From assembly GCA_021799555.1 (NCBI GenBank), contig JAJZAG010000185.1, forward strand, positions 1-7,590: a stretch of DNA of 7,590 nucleotides, written 5' to 3'. Within the stretch, counting starts at the first letter, position 1. Each line of letters starts with the position of its first letter. The position numbers and the translations under genes were made by a program. This DNA comes from Deltaproteobacteria bacterium (GTDB lineage: Bacteria; Desulfobacterota; Binatia; Binatales; Binataceae). Of this stretch, positions 6,519 through 7,590 are shown piece by piece. The notes beneath the pieces were generated by a model. That model was not told where the DNA came from. It worked only from the letters and a program-made list of their open reading frames with translations, and did not search any database.

Positions 6519-7304
6519 ATGGCTTCGCATCCGATTGTCAGTAGTTTTTCTCTCGACGGAAAAGGCGCGCTCGTAATCGGCGCCGAGCATCCGATTGGCC
6601 GCGCCGCCGCGGTGACGCTGGCGGAGGCGGGCGCTAGGATATTGGTCGCCTCGCGCGAGCCGGGCACCGATGCGCAACTCAAAGAGACCGCCAAGGCCGT
6701 CCAGGACGCCGGCGCAAAGGCGGTAGTCCGAGTGCAAAATGCGGCGATTCGCGCCGACTTGAGCGCGACTGTTGATCTTGCCGCAAAAGAAATCGGGCGG
6801 CTCGATATCGCCGTCAACGCGCTTGACGCACCATGGTACGGCCCGGCAGACAGCGCCGACGACAGCACGTTCGACAGGGTGTTCGAAAATAATTTCAAGA
6901 CGGTCTGGATGGCCTGTCAGGAAGAGGGACGCGTGATGCTGCGGAACGGCAGCGGCGCGATCGTCAACATCACCTCGATACTCGCTCAGCGAGGCGTGCA
7001 TAACGCAAGCCTGTATTGCGCGGCAAAGGCGGCGGTGCTGAATCTCACGCGGGCCCTCGCGATCGAATGGGCGCGCGGCGGAATCCGCGTCAACGCACTC
7101 GAAGCGGGCTGGCTCGACGAGCCTGCATCACCCGTCCTCGCAGACGAGGATTTCAAGAAAAGTCTGCTCAAGTACCTGCCAGAGAATCGGCTCGTCGCAC
7201 CCAAGGATCTTGGGGGTGCGTTGCTCTATCTGGTGTCACCGGTGGCGGGTTTTGTGACCGGGGAATCGATCGTCGTCGATGGCGCCCTCATGTGCCGCGT
7301 GTGA
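6519..7304 (+). CDS. Divergent SDR-family protein with degenerate cofactor motif
   Basis: The 261-residue protein is an SDR by length and pattern. The catalytic set looks complete: Asn125 (ENNFKT), Ser153 (NITSILAQRG), and YCAAK with Tyr166 and Lys170. The N-terminal motif is unusual: the canonical TGxxxGxG reads IGAEHPIG (20-27), so Thr is Ile and the second Gly is Pro25. NNAG reads NALD (100-103), and the PG motif after the active site reads AG (196-197). SREPG (45-49) ends the second strand; Arg46 could face NADP(H). The C-terminal VTGESIVVDGA (246-256) is standard. It may still bind cofactor weakly, act on a different substrate, or serve as a partner subunit of the first SDR; this is inference. 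It follows the first SDR by 14 bp and its 3' end overlaps a convergent gene. Confidence 0.9.
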   Translation: MASHPIVSSFSLDGKGALVIGAEHPIGRAAAVTLAEAGARILVASREPGTDAQLKETAKAVQDAGAKAVVRVQNAAIRADLSATVDLAAKEIGRLDIAVNALDAPWYGPADSADDSTFDRVFENNFKTVWMACQEEGRVMLRNGSGAIVNITSILAQRGVHNASLYCAAKAAVLNLTRALAIEWARGGIRVNALEAGWLDEPASPVLADEDFKKSLLKYLPENRLVAPKDLGGALLYLVSPVAGFVTGESIVVDGALMCRV

Positions 7305-7590
7305 GGCGGACTGTCGCGACGCAACGGTGAACATGTAGTCGCCGCCGTCCCATGCGTACGAGCGCATCACGTCTTTGATTCGCCCGCTGGCGATATCGGC
7401 CTCCAAACGTGCGACGCCGCGTGCGATCTCTCCTTCATCGGGAGCGTTGGCGAACGTTGAGAGACCCGAACGGACTTTCGGATCGAGATAGCGTTCCGGC
7501 TTGTTCTTGCCGCAGTAAAGGAACCAGTCCTTCAGATCATCGCGAATTTCGTAAGACTCAAGCTCCTCGAGCGTAAAGCCTGCGGCGCGC
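7236..7590 (-). CDS. SAM-dependent methyltransferase, C-terminal part (N-terminus off right edge)
   Basis: A minus-strand frame enters at the right edge (first full codon at 7589) and gives 117 residues before TGA at 7236-7238. It starts RAAGFTLEELESYEI, then DLKDWFLYCGKNKPERYLDPKVRSG (18-42), a helix ARGVARLEADIASGRI (56-71) and a final strand GDYMFTVASR (83-92). I recognise this as the end of class I SAM-dependent methyltransferases of the Methyltransf_11/25 type, in which such a helical region and a GDY-hydrophobic strand close the domain. The SAM-binding motif is outside the window, so the substrate cannot be judged. After the last strand about 25 extra residues follow, 22 of them (96-117) encoded antisense to the 3' end of the second SDR. 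That tail looks like read-through past a lost stop. Family call is moderate because only the C-terminus is visible. Confidence 0.7.
   Translation of the reverse strand, partial: RAAGFTLEELESYEIRDDLKDWFLYCGKNKPERYLDPKVRSGLSTFANAPDEGEIARGVARLEADIASGRIKDVMRSYAWDGGDYMFTVASRQSASHAAHEGAIDDDRFPGHKTRHR

Noticed and set aside
1..7590. Search for tRNA, rRNA, CRISPR repeats, insertion-sequence ends or transposase genes
   Set aside because: No cloverleaf, direct-repeat array, transposase motif or terminal inverted repeat was recognised by eye; the window looks like ordinary chromosomal coding sequence.

Overview
The window is GC-rich bacterial chromosome with closely packed genes and no mobile element, RNA gene or CRISPR array that I can see. 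The gene mix (a zinc-ribbon/cyclase/ATPase/TPR regulator, FAD amino-acid oxidoreductase, DsbA-family oxidoreductase, SnoaL-like protein, tandem SDRs, SAM methyltransferase) is typical of large-genome soil bacteria such as deltaproteobacterial, Acidobacteria or Binatota-type lineages. I cannot name the taxon from the sequence alone.

Layout. A divergent intergenic region (5558-5709) splits the window. Leftward on the minus strand run five genes: a DsbA/FrnE-like thioredoxin-fold protein (4934-5557), a SnoaL/NTF2-fold protein (4438-4905), a small TusA/SirA-family protein (4136-4369), a DauA-like FAD-dependent amino-acid oxidoreductase (3000-4130), and a very long multidomain regulator that runs off the left edge (1-2946, 982 codons open). 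Rightward on the plus strand run two consecutive SDR-family oxidoreductases (5710-6504 and 6519-7304). At the right edge a convergent minus-strand gene gives the C-terminal part of a class I SAM-dependent methyltransferase (7236-7590). Its stop lies 69 bp inside the second SDR.

How the genes may work together. Short gaps (28, 68, 5 and 53 bp) are compatible with one leftward transcription unit starting at a good sigma70-type promoter upstream of the DsbA-like gene. The 68-bp gap holds a perfect GC palindrome, and the 53-bp gap before the cyclase has no visible Shine-Dalgarno, so read-through to the end is uncertain. The TusA-like and FAD oxidoreductase genes, 5 bp apart, are the tightest functional pair. 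The two SDRs are 14 bp apart, each with its own ribosome-binding site. The second has an eroded cofactor-binding motif but an intact catalytic set.

No clearly new defence or mobile system is visible. The points most worth a second look are the cyclase with a missing catalytic Asn, the TusA/FAD-oxidoreductase pair, the degenerate second SDR, and the divergent promoter with an inverted repeat over its -35 element.
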